The translations under genes were made by a program, and so were the position numbers. A stretch of 64,000 nucleotides of DNA, taken from contig NZ_JAHYCA010000002.1 in assembly GCF_019430905.1 (NCBI RefSeq), positions 682,001 to 746,000 of the forward strand, given 5' to 3'. Source of the DNA: Billgrantia antri (GTDB taxonomy: Bacteria; Pseudomonadota; Gammaproteobacteria; Pseudomonadales; Halomonadaceae). A model generated the notes under the pieces. It saw nothing but the letters and a program-made list of their open reading frames with translations. It searched no databases and had not been told where the DNA came from. Of the stretch, positions 1 through 8,955 are shown piece by piece (positions within the stretch are counted from its first letter, which is position 1; every line of letters starts with the position of its first letter).

Positions 1-2
1 CA

Positions 3-422
3 GGGCGGATGGTGCTCCACTCTGAAAAGGGCCTTCCAGCGCAGCTTCCCGGCAGCTTCACGGACTACGCGCCGGATGGCAGGGCCTTTAGCTTGCAGGT
101 ATCGACCCCAGAGCGAGCCGTCCTGGAGTGGATCGCCGTGACGCCGAATGAGCTGCTGTTCAGCAGTGAGCTGGTGGACACCTTCGGTGGGCTCAATACG
201 CTGCGTCCGCGACGGTTGCAGGCATTGCTGGAGGGATGCCGTTCGGTGAGAACCAAGCGGGCCTTCCTGGTGCTGGCTCGCCACGCCGGGCATGCCTGGT
301 ACGGTCGTCTGGAACCACGTCGACTGGATCTCGGCAAAGGCAAGCGGCAGCTCTGCCAGGGCGGCAAGCTGGACAGAGAATATCAGGTCACGGTGCCGGA
401 GGCGTTCCTGCATGCCGATTGA
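3..422 (+). CDS. AbiEi-family antitoxin, C-terminal part (5' end outside window)
   Basis: The protein resembles the C-terminal part of AbiEi-type antitoxins, which bind DNA and repress a type IV abortive-infection toxin operon. The STPERAVLEW segment (about residues 32-41 from the ATG at 9) and the following ELVDTFGGL and ARHAGHAWYGRLE stretches fit this family. The frame is open to the left edge, so the N-terminal winged-helix half probably lies outside the window. It overlaps the next gene by 11 bases (ATG at 412), the usual antitoxin-toxin coupling. The family call rests on remembered family character, not an alignment. Confidence 0.6.
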   Translation, partial: GRMVLHSEKGLPAQLPGSFTDYAPDGRAFSLQVSTPERAVLEWIAVTPNELLFSSELVDTFGGLNTLRPRRLQALLEGCRSVRTKRAFLVLARHAGHAWYGRLEPRRLDLGKGKRQLCQGGKLDREYQVTVPEAFLHAD

Positions 423-771
423 AGCTCACTGCCACGAACAGGTCAGGCTGCTGGTCTCGCTGCTGCCGCTTCTCAATGACGAGCCGTGCTTCGCCCTGAA
501 GGGCGGTACGGCCATCAACCTCTTCGTGCAGCCATTACCCCGCCTTTCGGTCGACATCGACTTGGCCTACCTGCCGCTGGAGCCCCGTGACGAGGCCCTG
601 CGACGCTGTCGTGAGGCTTTACAGCGGCTGTCGCAGGCCATCAGTACCCGACTGTCAGATGTGCGGGCCGAGCTTCAGGACAATCGCCGAGATGAGCTGA
701 GGATCCTGGTGCGCCGAAGGCGTAGTCAGGTAAAGGTGGATATAGGTACGCTTTCGATTAGTATTCATTGA
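412..771 (+). pseudogene. Truncated AbiEii-type nucleotidyltransferase toxin
   Basis: This 119-residue frame starts like AbiEii/AbiGii toxins. ALKGGTAINLF (about residues 25-35) followed by RLSVDIDLAYL supplies the GG and DxD signatures of the nucleotidyltransferase fold. Full toxins are normally about 250-300 residues. Here family-like sequence stops near QVKVDIG and the frame ends within a few codons, exactly where base composition turns AT-rich (about 740-850). I read this as a gene cut by a deletion or rearrangement, leaving a non-functional toxin. The ATG at 412 overlaps the antitoxin gene and is the expected coupled start. Confidence 0.65.
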
Positions 772-995
772 TTAGAGAAATTGCGCTTCCTGACACTAAT
801 GCTAATGTATCGGTCATTGAGGTCAATGCCACAAAAACGAGCATAACAGAGTGGAGCGAAAGGCCTGGAACCCATGCTGTAAAGGGTTCAGGCCTTGAGT
901 TACAGCTGCTGAGTGAATCACTTTGCTTGGGGGCGTAGTTCACTGCTTGGTGGTTTTATTTGCTTAGGAAACCTAATAAATAAAAGAGCAAATCT
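772..995. other. AT-richer junction segment with a strong hairpin
   Basis: There is no credible gene here. Composition is lower in GC than the flanks, consistent with the junction that truncates the AbiEii-type gene. A hairpin at 860-896 (arms 860-873 and 884-896, one bulged base, 10-base loop) lies about 100 bases beyond the NhaC stop. It may end minus-strand transcription: on that strand the arm is followed by TTTCGCTCC, only weakly T-rich. Confidence 0.4.
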
Positions 996-2435
996 TCAGT
1001 TCGCTTGGATGCCCCTTTCAGACGATGAGGGATTAGGTTCGATATTTTCAGTTGTACGCCAGATGGCGATGTTGGCGTAGCCGTAGAAGATGGAAATTGC
1101 AATGACCAGCATGTGATACCACAGGAACGGCAAGTATCCGAGAGTGGAAACCCCCAAGGTCGTTGCCATGAACACACCGCCATCTGTCCAAGGCACCATC
1201 GGTGTAGTAATAGTACCCCCAGCCTCGGCATTGCGTGACAGTACTCGGCGGTCAACGCCTTGATCGTCGTAATTTTTTTCAGTAATGGTGCTAGCGGTAA
1301 TCAGAGACACATAGGCCGCGCCACCGAAGAAATTTCCAAAGAAGCCACCAAGCATGGTTGAGATGGTCAACCGTCCGGGGTTATTGGCCCAGCGCAGGAA
1401 GCCGTTGCTGATGGCTTTCAGAATTCCGACTCGCTCCATCAGACCGCCGAGGCCGAGAGCAAACAGTATCAGGGCTACAACGCCGAGCATGGACTCGATA
1501 CCCCCCCGATTGAGAAGGGTGTTAAGAAACTCCACGTTCGATTGCATAGCGTTGCCTACATAGGCGATCCGTATGGCCTCGACAGGGCTGACCCCCTGTG
1601 CCATCCAGGCACAGATGCTGCCAAGCACCGCACCAAAGGTTATGACGGGAATGGCGGGAAAGCGACGAGTCAGAAGCCCGATTACGATAACTGCCGGCAG
1701 GAGAAGCCAAAGGCTGATAGTGAAGTGGCTTTCCAGTGCTTGCATGGCAATAGTCGTGCGAGAGGTGTCGACACTACCGCTGATGTAAAAAAATCCAACA
1801 ACAATGAACAGAACCGAAGCGATCAGGATTGCCGGTGCGCTAACCAACGACATCGAGCGAATATGATCGATGAGATTGACCTTGCATAGCGATGCCGTCA
1901 TGACTGTCGTATCGGAAAGCGGAGACATCTTGTCGCCGACATAAGCGCCGGAGATGACTGCGCCGGCTACCAGCGGGAGAGGAATGCCGAAGCTGTGGCC
2001 AATACCCATCATGGCAACGCCTGCGGTACCGGCCGTGCCGAATGAAGTGCCGGTTGAAAGAGAGGTCAGGGCGCAAATGATGAAGGCAGCGAACAGAAAG
2101 ATCTGCGGATTCATGACCGACAAACCGTAGTAAATGATGCTGGGAACAATGCCTCCAGCAATCCAGGTGCCAATCAGGGCGCCCACGGTGGTTAGCACAA
2201 GCACGGCTTCCATGCCATTGTGTATGCCATTGATCAATCCGCTCTGCATGCTTTCATAGGAGATCTTCAGCCTCACCCCCAAGGCCATGACCAGGAACCA
2301 GGATGCGAAGAGGGCAAGCTGAATGGGGAGGCCCAATACATTGATGCTGACAAACATGATGGCAATGAAGCCGACCATGACAGCAAGAACTTCTGTCATG
2401 CTGGGGAGTCTTGTGGAACCCATCTGTGAGGACAT
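996..2435 (-). CDS. NhaC-family Na+-coupled antiporter/transporter, candidate hydroxyproline transporter
   Basis: This 479-residue polytopic membrane protein has about 11-12 hydrophobic segments. Conserved NhaC stretches include SLSTGTSFGTAGTAGVAMMGIG (about residues 126-147, first part), VISGAYVGDKMSPLSDTTV and the C-terminal GGTITTPMVPWTDGG. NhaC proteins exchange Na+/H+ or malate-Na+/lactate-H+, and homologues sit in amino-acid catabolic clusters. It is the last gene of the minus-strand hydroxyproline cluster, 43 bases after the D-amino-acid dehydrogenase. No other transporter is present there, so uptake of hydroxyproline or export of a product is a reasonable inference. The ATG is preceded by AAGGAGC. 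Confidence 0.8.
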   Translation of the reverse strand: MSSQMGSTRLPSMTEVLAVMVGFIAIMFVSINVLGLPIQLALFASWFLVMALGVRLKISYESMQSGLINGIHNGMEAVLVLTTVGALIGTWIAGGIVPSIIYYGLSVMNPQIFLFAAFIICALTSLSTGTSFGTAGTAGVAMMGIGHSFGIPLPLVAGAVISGAYVGDKMSPLSDTTVMTASLCKVNLIDHIRSMSLVSAPAILIASVLFIVVGFFYISGSVDTSRTTIAMQALESHFTISLWLLLPAVIVIGLLTRRFPAIPVITFGAVLGSICAWMAQGVSPVEAIRIAYVGNAMQSNVEFLNTLLNRGGIESMLGVVALILFALGLGGLMERVGILKAISNGFLRWANNPGRLTISTMLGGFFGNFFGGAAYVSLITASTITEKNYDDQGVDRRVLSRNAEAGGTITTPMVPWTDGGVFMATTLGVSTLGYLPFLWYHMLVIAISIFYGYANIAIWRTTENIEPNPSSSERGIQAN

Positions 2436-2478
2436 GTTTGCTCCTTGTGAGTTGTTTTGAATTGGCGTTAAGTGGCGT

Positions 2479-3795
2479 TCAAGAGAAGCGATCTAGCCGG
2501 TACGGCCTGAGATCAGGGATTGAATGACTGGTGTTTTTCTTGCTGGGATCTCCGTGGTTGGTCAGGTGAGTAATGATATCGGCGGTAATAGCAGCCTGGG
2601 TCAGCCCAAGATGATGATGGCCGAAGGCCAGCAGCACCTTGCCACCGTTAACGCTGTCGATGATGGGCAGTGAGTCGGGAAGGGAAGGGCGGAACCCCAT
2701 CCATGGGGTGGCATCCGAAACGTCAAGATCGGTCTTGAAGAGCCCCTGGCTCAAGCGGTGAAGCTGCCAGGCGCGCTGCATTCTGGCGGGGCGCTGGAGT
2801 CCGGCGAACTCAACGGTGCCTGCCAGGCGCAAACCTTCTGCCATGGGGGTCATGATGAAGCGGCGCTCGAAAGAGGTGACTGCAACCGGCAATCGCCCCT
2901 GCTCCTCCGGAAGCATCAGGTGGTAGCCACGTTCAGTGTCTAGCGGAATCTTGACGCCGGTGAGCTGCCTGGTCAGGGGCCCTGAGTGTGCGCCGGCTGC
3001 CAACAGCATTCTGCGTGTATTGATACGTTTTCCGCTCTGGGTAATAAGTTTCACGCCCTGCGCCGTTGTGTCCGCCGTGGCGAGGTGCTCCTGCTCGAAA
3101 ATGGCCCCGTGATGCTTGGCGGCTTCGATCAGGGTTTTGACCACCCTCCCGGGGTCGACGACGTGCCCGGTACGCGGAAAGAACAGCCCGCCGAGGATGT
3201 GGTCCGACAGTTGCGGTGCCTGCTTGCGGATGGTGTCGCCTTGCCAGGCTTCGACGTCGACACCCTGCTGTGACATGCGTGCGCCTAGGGCGGTGATAAG
3301 GTCGCGAGATTCCGGCTTTTCATAGATGAGGAAAGAGCCATCTGCTTTAAGTTGCTCGGACTCGTCTAGGCTGGACAGCAGGCGCTGCCAGGCCCCCAGG
3401 CTACGTTCATTGAGGGCGCGAATTCCTGCGACACTGTTCTGGTAAGGGTTAGGGCGCAGGTTCCACAGCAGGCGGGTGAACCAGGGTAAAGCCTGGGGAA
3501 AATACCGCCAATCCAGGCGCAGCGGCCCCATGGGGTCCAGCAACATGCGGGGCAGCTGCATCAGGATCGAGGCATCCGCTATCGGGAATACTTGCTCGGT
3601 GGCCATGTGCCCGGCGTTACCCCAGGAAGCTCCCCTTGCGGGTACATCCTTGTCCAATACCAGGACTCGCCAACCCTGACGGCTCAATGCCAGTGTGCAG
3701 GCTACGCCTACGATGCCCGCGCCCACGACTACGATATCGGCATCGATAGATCGGCTATCGGTCGCGGGTGTACGGGCGTTTTCGCAAGCGGGCAT
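2479..3795 (-). CDS. D-amino-acid/D-hydroxyproline dehydrogenase, FAD-dependent (DAO family)
   Basis: The 438-residue FAD oxidoreductase has a dinucleotide-binding motif VVGAGIVGVACTLALS near residues 22-37. The DadA-like ARGASWGNAGHMA segment and a C-terminal GFRPSLPDSLPIID plus GHHHLGLTQAAITADII follow. In the hydroxyproline pathway, cis-4-hydroxy-D-proline made by the epimerase is oxidised to 1-pyrroline-4-hydroxy-2-carboxylate, and this gene is the natural candidate. It has its own upstream region carrying a copy of the 24-bp repeat also found before the epimerase. A general D-amino-acid dehydrogenase is the alternative reading. There is no signal peptide, so it is probably a cytoplasmic or membrane-peripheral enzyme. 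Confidence 0.75.
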   Translation of the reverse strand: MPACENARTPATDSRSIDADIVVVGAGIVGVACTLALSRQGWRVLVLDKDVPARGASWGNAGHMATEQVFPIADASILMQLPRMLLDPMGPLRLDWRYFPQALPWFTRLLWNLRPNPYQNSVAGIRALNERSLGAWQRLLSSLDESEQLKADGSFLIYEKPESRDLITALGARMSQQGVDVEAWQGDTIRKQAPQLSDHILGGLFFPRTGHVVDPGRVVKTLIEAAKHHGAIFEQEHLATADTTAQGVKLITQSGKRINTRRMLLAAGAHSGPLTRQLTGVKIPLDTERGYHLMLPEEQGRLPVAVTSFERRFIMTPMAEGLRLAGTVEFAGLQRPARMQRAWQLHRLSQGLFKTDLDVSDATPWMGFRPSLPDSLPIIDSVNGGKVLLAFGHHHLGLTQAAITADIITHLTNHGDPSKKNTSHSIPDLRPYRLDRFS

Positions 3796-4168
3796 GGAAG
3801 TCCTCGTAGTCTGGCTGGAGCCTAAGTGTCATCTCGGCAACTGGGAGCTTCTTCATTGGGGCGCAGCTTCCCAGAGGCGGGTCTGTTTTGAAGATTGTAT
3901 AAAATATAAGATACACGAATGAGCGACACAACCTCGACTAAAGTCTACGTTTGCCACGCGATCCGCCACATGCGGCTCATACGGGGGTAACGATGGGAAG
4001 GCGAGGAGGGAGAACGGCGATAGTGCAGCTATGAAGAGCGCCGTCTAAGGCTCTCTACGTAATGAACAGGACTGAAATACTGAACAAGAAGGGGGAGGCA
4101 CAGCCGAAACGGCTGGCAAGGCGTCTGTCTCGGGCATGCAAATAGTGAGGTGAGAGGGGCATTCGACG
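3796..4168. other. Regulatory gap between dehydrogenase and GntR gene
   Basis: This is a 373-base non-coding stretch. The left part is the promoter region of the minus-strand dehydrogenase and contains the AT-rich operator-like repeat at 3886-3909. The rest (about 3920-4168) shows no convincing gene, repeat or terminator. Confidence 0.5.
3886..3909 (+). promoter_or_regulatory. 24-bp operator-like repeat, copy 1 (upstream of D-hydroxyproline dehydrogenase)
   Basis: This 24-base AT-rich site contains GATTGTATAAAATATAA. It is identical, in inverted orientation, to 9954-9977 in front of the epimerase gene. Its TTGTATA core matches half of the palindrome TTGTATACAA found upstream of the GntR gene. 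Two exact copies in two promoters of one pathway make a regulator-binding site the best reading, with the GntR protein of this cluster as the likely ligand (inference). Confidence 0.7.
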
Positions 4169-4843
4169 TCAGGCTTGTTGCATCATGGCCTTGGCCCGAT
4201 TTTCCAGCACGGCGACGATACCTTCGCAGGCTTCCTGAATGTGTGTCTCCAACAGCGCACAGGCCTGGTCAGCATCGCCTTGGCGAGCAAAGTCGAGAAG
4301 ACCGTGGTGCTCCTTCTCGGCTTTCTCGATTTCCTGGGTATACAGCAGCTGCATGCGGATATAGCGGTCAGACTTGGTGTTCAGCTGGCTGATGAGCGCC
4401 ATGGTTTCCGGTAGCTTGGCGGGCGCATACAGCGCCTCGTGAAAGGCAAAGTTGTATTCACTCCAGTTGCCGATCTCACCTCCGGAATTCAGCGCTTCAT
4501 CATACTTGATGAGAATGCTCTCGGCCTTGTCCAGGTCGGCCTCGGTCAAGTTGTCTATGGCTCGCCGGAGAATGTGAGTCTCGAGCAGTACGCGCAGCTC
4601 GAACAGCTCGCGGATCTTGCTGACGGAAAGCTCTGTGGTAAAGGCGCCGCGGTGCGCGTGAAACTCCACCAGACCCTCCGACTCGAGGGTCAGTAGGGCT
4701 TCACGTACGGGAATGCGGCTGACCTCATAATCCTTGGCCAGGGCATCCTGGCGCAGTTGGGTGCCGCCTTGGAACTCACCACCCAGAATTCTCTGACGCA
4801 AGTCGTCGGCAACGAACTGTGCGCGTGTCTTGTATGTCGCCAT
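4169..4843 (-). CDS. GntR-family regulator (FCD subfamily) of the hydroxyproline cluster
   Basis: This 224-residue protein has an N-terminal GntR winged helix (ADDLRQRILGGEFQ, then LAKDYEVSRIPVREALLTLESEGLV, residues about 10-58). An all-helical FCD ligand domain follows, with the usual acidic/His positions (ELRVLLETHILRRA, NFAFHEALY, EKEHHGLLDFA). FCD regulators bind small carboxylates and usually repress catabolic operons. The gene sits inside the cluster. A perfect TTGTATACAA palindrome 31-40 bases before its start suggests autoregulation, and the same half-site occurs in the shared 24-bp repeats. Confidence 0.88.
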   Translation of the reverse strand: MATYKTRAQFVADDLRQRILGGEFQGGTQLRQDALAKDYEVSRIPVREALLTLESEGLVEFHAHRGAFTTELSVSKIRELFELRVLLETHILRRAIDNLTEADLDKAESILIKYDEALNSGGEIGNWSEYNFAFHEALYAPAKLPETMALISQLNTKSDRYIRMQLLYTQEIEKAEKEHHGLLDFARQGDADQACALLETHIQEACEGIVAVLENRAKAMMQQA

Positions 4844-5109
4844 GGCCGTGCCCCTCAGCTGTTACACTGCACATTGTATACAACCTGCAATAAATGTCCA
4901 TTTGCCAAATCCGACATTATTTTCCCAGACAGGAGAGCAGGTTATGGCACTGCCAGGCACATGCCATGGAGATCGGGCCAACGCTGTGAAGCAGTCCGCC
5001 CAAGGGAGGGGAGTGAAGGCAGGGATGAGAAAGGGAGCAAAGTTCGAATAACCGCGAGGCAGCGAGCCGTACCCGAGCCGCTGCCAGGCAGCAGCTCGGG
5101 CAACAGGGC
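4844..5109. other. Upstream region of the GntR gene
   Basis: This is a 266-base non-coding interval between the GntR gene and the stop of the semialdehyde dehydrogenase. It contains the palindromic operator at 4874-4883 in AT-rich DNA (about 4860-4925), then GC-rich sequence without a recognisable feature. Confidence 0.45.
4874..4883. promoter_or_regulatory. Palindromic GntR operator TTGTATACAA
   Basis: This perfect 10-base palindrome lies just upstream of the GntR gene start (4843, minus strand). FadR/FCD-type GntR proteins commonly bind short palindromes of this TTGTATACAA type. The half-site recurs in the 24-bp repeats at 3886-3909 and 9954-9977. Confidence 0.65.
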
Positions 5110-6690
5110 TTACGGCTCTTCGCGTTGGCCGTCGACCAGGCGTCTGAGCGACAGCGGGTTGTTGGCTCGCAGGGCCTCCGGCAGCAGCGCCTCCGGCAGG
5201 TCCTGATAGCAGACGGGGCGCAGGAAACGGAAGATTGCCGCCGTGCCGACGGACGTCGTGCGAGGGTCCGACGTGGCCGGGAAGGGGCCGCCGTGCACCA
5301 TGCTGTCGCAGACCTCAACGCCGGTGGGCCACCCATTGACAAGAATCCGGCCGGCCTTGCGCTCCAGGATCGGCAGCAGGACACGCGCGGCGTCGAGATC
5401 GTCGGCTTCCATCTGCAGAGTTGCCGTCAGCTGTCCCTCAAGGTGTTCGGCGACCTGCCGCAGTTCGTCGGCATCGTTGCACTCCACGATCAGCGAGGTC
5501 GAACCGAATACCTCGGCCTGCAGCGCCTCGCTGGCCATGAAATCCCGGGCTGCGGTAGCGAACAGGCCCGCCTGACACTGATTGGGGGCGTCGCCCGGCT
5601 GTCCGCGTGCAATCTCGCGAGCCTGGCCGCTGTCGGCCAGGGCGCTGACGCCACCTGCATAGGCGTCGAAGATGCCGGGCGTCAGCATGGTTTGTGCAGA
5701 ACTGGCCTCCACGGCTTCCTTCGCCGCAGCAATGAAGGTATCGAGCTCTGGTCCCTTGAGAGCGATCACCAGGCCAGGGTTGGTACAGAACTGGCCTGCC
5801 CCCATGGTCAATGAATTGGTGAAAGCCTCGCCCATGGCCTTGCCGCGAGCCTTTAGCGCCGCGGGAAGCAGGAACACCGGATTGATGGAGCTCATCTCGG
5901 CATAGAAGGGGATGGGCTCCGGACGCGATTGTGCCGCCTGCCACAGGGCCAGGCCGCCGCTACGGGAACCGGTAAAGCCGGCGGCCTTGATTCTGGCGTC
6001 GGTCACCAGGGCGTGGCCGACTTCACGGCCTGCGCCGAAGATCAGCGAGAAGACACCCTGCGGCAATCCGCTTTTCGCTACCGCCGCCTGAACGGCTTTA
6101 CCGACCAGCTCGCTGGTACCGGGATGTGCCGAGTGGGCCTTGACGATTACCGGGCAACCGGCGGCAAGAGCAGAGGCGGTATCTCCGCCTGCCACCGAGA
6201 AGGCCAGCGGGAAGTTGCTGGCGCCAAACACGGCGACCGGACCGAGAGCCACATGGCGCTGGCGCAGATCGGCGCGCGGGAGTGGCTGGCGTTCCGGGAG
6301 GGCCGGGTCAATGCGCACGTCCAGCCATTCGCCAGCGCGCACCGTGCGTGCGAACAGGCGCAACTGGTTGCAGGTGCGCCCACGCTCGCCCTGAATGCGC
6401 GCCTGCGGCAAGCCGGTCTCGGCTACGGCGCGTTCGATCAGGGTGTCACCGATGGCTTCGATCTCATCGGCGATCGTCTCGAGAAAGCGCGCACGTTTCT
6501 CCAGCGTGGTTTCGCGGTACTCATCGAAGGCTTCCCAGGCCAGTGAACAGGCGCGTTCAACGTCTTTGCGGCTACCGCCGGGGTAGGCTGGATCGAGACG
6601 TGCGTTGGTGGTCGGGTTGATGGCATGGATGGGATCTTGTGTTCCTGCCACGGCCTGTTGGCCGATCAGCATCTTGCCTTCCAGTGTCAT
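5110..6690 (-). CDS. 2,5-dioxovalerate (alpha-ketoglutarate semialdehyde) dehydrogenase
   Basis: This 526-residue aldehyde dehydrogenase belongs to the NADP-type group that opens with a [19 protein letters not shown] stretch and carries [27 protein letters not shown]. The catalytic cysteine is at about residue 302 ([10 protein letters not shown]), and a glutamate lies in [16 protein letters not shown]. The enzyme oxidises 2-oxoglutarate semialdehyde to 2-oxoglutarate, the last step of hydroxyproline degradation. The ATG at 6690 has an AAGGAGA ribosome site; the open frame continues upstream only as non-family sequence. Its neighbours are the imine reductase on one side and the GntR regulator on the other. 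Confidence 0.85.
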   Translation of the reverse strand: MTLEGKMLIGQQAVAGTQDPIHAINPTTNARLDPAYPGGSRKDVERACSLAWEAFDEYRETTLEKRARFLETIADEIEAIGDTLIERAVAETGLPQARIQGERGRTCNQLRLFARTVRAGEWLDVRIDPALPERQPLPRADLRQRHVALGPVAVFGASNFPLAFSVAGGDTASALAAGCPVIVKAHSAHPGTSELVGKAVQAAVAKSGLPQGVFSLIFGAGREVGHALVTDARIKAAGFTGSRSGGLALWQAAQSRPEPIPFYAEMSSINPVFLLPAALKARGKAMGEAFTNSLTMGAGQFCTNPGLVIALKGPELDTFIAAAKEAVEASSAQTMLTPGIFDAYAGGVSALADSGQAREIARGQPGDAPNQCQAGLFATAARDFMASEALQAEVFGSTSLIVECNDADELRQVAEHLEGQLTATLQMEADDLDAARVLLPILERKAGRILVNGWPTGVEVCDSMVHGGPFPATSDPRTTSVGTAAIFRFLRPVCYQDLPEALLPEALRANNPLSLRRLVDGQREEP

Positions 6691-6760
6691 GGTCGTCTCC
6701 TTGATAAGCGGGACATCGAATGGGATGTGCGCTTGCGGGTGAATCTGTCGGCGTCGCTGG

Positions 6761-7765
6761 TCAGGCCAGCTGCTGCAACTCCAGGTAGAGGCTGTCGGGA
6801 ATCTCCACTCCCTGCGTGAGGCTTCGCTCGCGCGCTTCATAGCGACGCTGCGACGGCAGCCTGGCGCCCTGGGCGGTCATGGCGGTGAACAGCGCCTCGG
6901 CACGCTGCAGGTGCTCGGTGGCGCTGTCGCCCAGAAAGCGTCTCGGGTCCAGTGCCAAAATCAGCTCTCCATGATAAGGCGAGGCGCCCTTGCCCTCGTC
7001 GTGGGCCAGGGATTCTGCACTGGTCAAGTCCCCGATCAGCGGGCCGGCAATCAGCTCGATCATGGCCGCCAGGGCAGATCCTTTATGGCCGCCGAAGGTG
7101 AGCATCGCGCCCTCGAGCACCGCGGCGGCGTCCTGGGTCGGTTGCCCATGGCGATCAATCCCCCATCCATGAGGAACGGGTTTACCTTCACGTCGATGCA
7201 ACTCGATATCGCCACGCGCAATGGCGCTGGTCGCAAAGTCGAAGATGAACGGTGGCTGGCCATCGGGTCGCGGCCAGCCGAAGGCAATCGGGTTGGTGCC
7301 GAAGAGGGGCTTAGTGCCGCCGGCGGGGGCCACCCAGGCGTGGCTGGGGTTGCAGGCCAGCGCCACCAGGCCGCATTGAGTGATGGCTTCGATTTCGACC
7401 CACAGGGCAGAGAAGTGAACGCAGTGATTTATGGCCAGCGCGGCGATACCCTGTTGGCGCGCCTTGCGTGTTAACTCGGGCAGCCCGGCTTCGAAAGCCA
7501 ACTGTGAGAAACCGCCCTTGGCGTCGACGCGAACAATACCGGGGGCCTGGTCATGTACTTCCGGCCTGGCATGGACATTCACCTTGCCGGCAGCCAGGGT
7601 CGAAACACAGTTCAGCAGGCGATAGAGGCCATGAGAGTGGCACTCATCGCGTTGCCCGGCGATCACGGTATGGGTCAGGGCGCGAGTCTGCTCCTGACTG
7701 AAGCCCTGCCGGCGGAGCACCGCTTCGCTCAACTCGGTTGCGGCTTCCAGCGTCATGCGAACCAT
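6761..7765 (-). CDS. Ldh/malate-dehydrogenase family oxidoreductase, probable pyrroline-2-carboxylate reductase
   Basis: This 334-residue member of the sulfolactate/malate/L-lactate dehydrogenase family contains SHGLYRL (about residue 45), the [14 protein letters not shown] helix and the [13 protein letters not shown] motif. Family members in proline and hydroxyproline clusters reduce 1-pyrroline-2-carboxylate to L-proline (DpkA/LhpD type) with NAD(P)H. The start at 7765 (ATG) is preceded by AGGAAA; the upstream in-frame extension is unlike the family. It lies between the deaminase and semialdehyde dehydrogenase genes on the same strand. The exact substrate (pyrroline, piperideine or a hydroxylated imine) cannot be told from sequence. 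Confidence 0.72.
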   Translation of the reverse strand: MVRMTLEAATELSEAVLRRQGFSQEQTRALTHTVIAGQRDECHSHGLYRLLNCVSTLAAGKVNVHARPEVHDQAPGIVRVDAKGGFSQLAFEAGLPELTRKARQQGIAALAINHCVHFSALWVEIEAITQCGLVALACNPSHAWVAPAGGTKPLFGTNPIAFGWPRPDGQPPFIFDFATSAIARGDIELHRREGKPVPHGWGIDRHGQPTQDAAAVLEGAMLTFGGHKGSALAAMIELIAGPLIGDLTSAESLAHDEGKGASPYHGELILALDPRRFLGDSATEHLQRAEALFTAMTAQGARLPSQRRYEARERSLTQGVEIPDSLYLELQQLA

Positions 7766-7890
7766 ACAACGTTTCCTGTCGAGAAGTGGTCGGCCGAGCG
7801 GGATGGCTCGGCCGCGCGTGTCGGAACTCGAGTCGGCACGCAAGTGTTATCAGGGGCTCGAGTGGACGGTGAACGACAGTGAGAGGGGCG

Positions 7891-8838
7891 TTATGCCGCC
7901 TCGAGCGTGGTCAGCCAGTTGCGGTACCAAGTGCGGAATAACTGGTATTGCGTTTCCACATAGCGGCGCTGTGCCTCGCTGAGTGCGTCACTTTCATTGA
8001 AGTGCAGGGCGTACTCCTCGTCTCCATTGAGCACCATCAGGTGCTTGTAATAGAGGACCAGATCCGCTCCCTCGTCGAAGGATGAGAGCACGTGCAGCGC
8101 CTTCTCCAGCTCGAGCGCCTGGCGGCGCGCCTTGACGTCGCCCTGAGCGGCTTTCTTGCTCAATGCCACCAGGTGCAGCACCTCCCGCGGCAGCGCGTTG
8201 CCGATACCGGTGATGGCGCCAGTTGCGCCACAGTTGACGAAGCCATGGAAGACCGTGGTGTCGACACCGACCATTAACGTGATCGTTTCGTCCTGGGAGG
8301 TGATGTTCTCGGCGGCATAGCGTAAGTCATCCGCACCACCGAATTCCTTGAAGCCGATCAGGTTCGGGTGCTGGGCACGCAGCTCGAAGAACAGGTCGGC
8401 GCGAGTCGCAAAGCCGTAGTAGGGGCTGTTGTAGATCACTGCCGGCAGGTTGGGAGCGGCCTCGAGAATGGCCGAGAAGTGGGCCTTCTGAGCGGCCACG
8501 GAAGTGCCGCGGGACAACACGCGAGGAATGACCATCAGACCGTGGGCGCCAACCTTGGCGGCATGAACGGCGTGAGAGACCGCCTCTCTGGAATTGACCG
8601 CCCCGGTGCCGACGATCGTCGGTATGCCGGCTTCGACCAGCCGTGCAACGCCTTCCTGGCGCTGGGCTTCAGTCAGCAGTGGCCAGTCGCCCATGGAGCC
8701 GCAGTAGACCACGCCGCTCATGCCGATATCGATGAGCTCCTGGCCTTTTGCCACCAGGGCATCGAAATCGGGCTGACGGTCGGCATTGCAAGGCGTCATC
8801 AGGGCAGGGATGCAGCCAGTGAAAATGTTGTTCCTCAT
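7891..8838 (-). CDS. lhpC: 1-pyrroline-4-hydroxy-2-carboxylate deaminase (DHDPS family)
   Basis: This 315-residue TIM-barrel protein belongs to the dihydrodipicolinate synthase/N-acetylneuraminate lyase family. The Schiff-base lysine is about K164 in LIGFKEFGG, the catalytic tyrosine is in YNSPYYGF, and VVYCGSMGDWPLLT near residue 43 is characteristic of the hydroxyproline-cluster deaminases. It deaminates and dehydrates 1-pyrroline-4-hydroxy-2-carboxylate to 2-oxoglutarate semialdehyde plus ammonia. The position between epimerase and semialdehyde dehydrogenase matches the pathway. Start ATG at 8838, preceded by AAGGATC. Confidence 0.85.
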   Translation of the reverse strand: MRNNIFTGCIPALMTPCNADRQPDFDALVAKGQELIDIGMSGVVYCGSMGDWPLLTEAQRQEGVARLVEAGIPTIVGTGAVNSREAVSHAVHAAKVGAHGLMVIPRVLSRGTSVAAQKAHFSAILEAAPNLPAVIYNSPYYGFATRADLFFELRAQHPNLIGFKEFGGADDLRYAAENITSQDETITLMVGVDTTVFHGFVNCGATGAITGIGNALPREVLHLVALSKKAAQGDVKARRQALELEKALHVLSSFDEGADLVLYYKHLMVLNGDEEYALHFNESDALSEAQRRYVETQYQLFRTWYRNWLTTLEAA

Positions 8839-8955
8839 GTTGGGATCCTTATTGGTTTGTCACGTCATCGCACGGTGAATAGCGACCCTACTACCCGTTA
8901 CCGGAGGGCGCTGGAAGATACCGGCTACCCTTGGTGTGAGGCCGGTGGTATCGAT

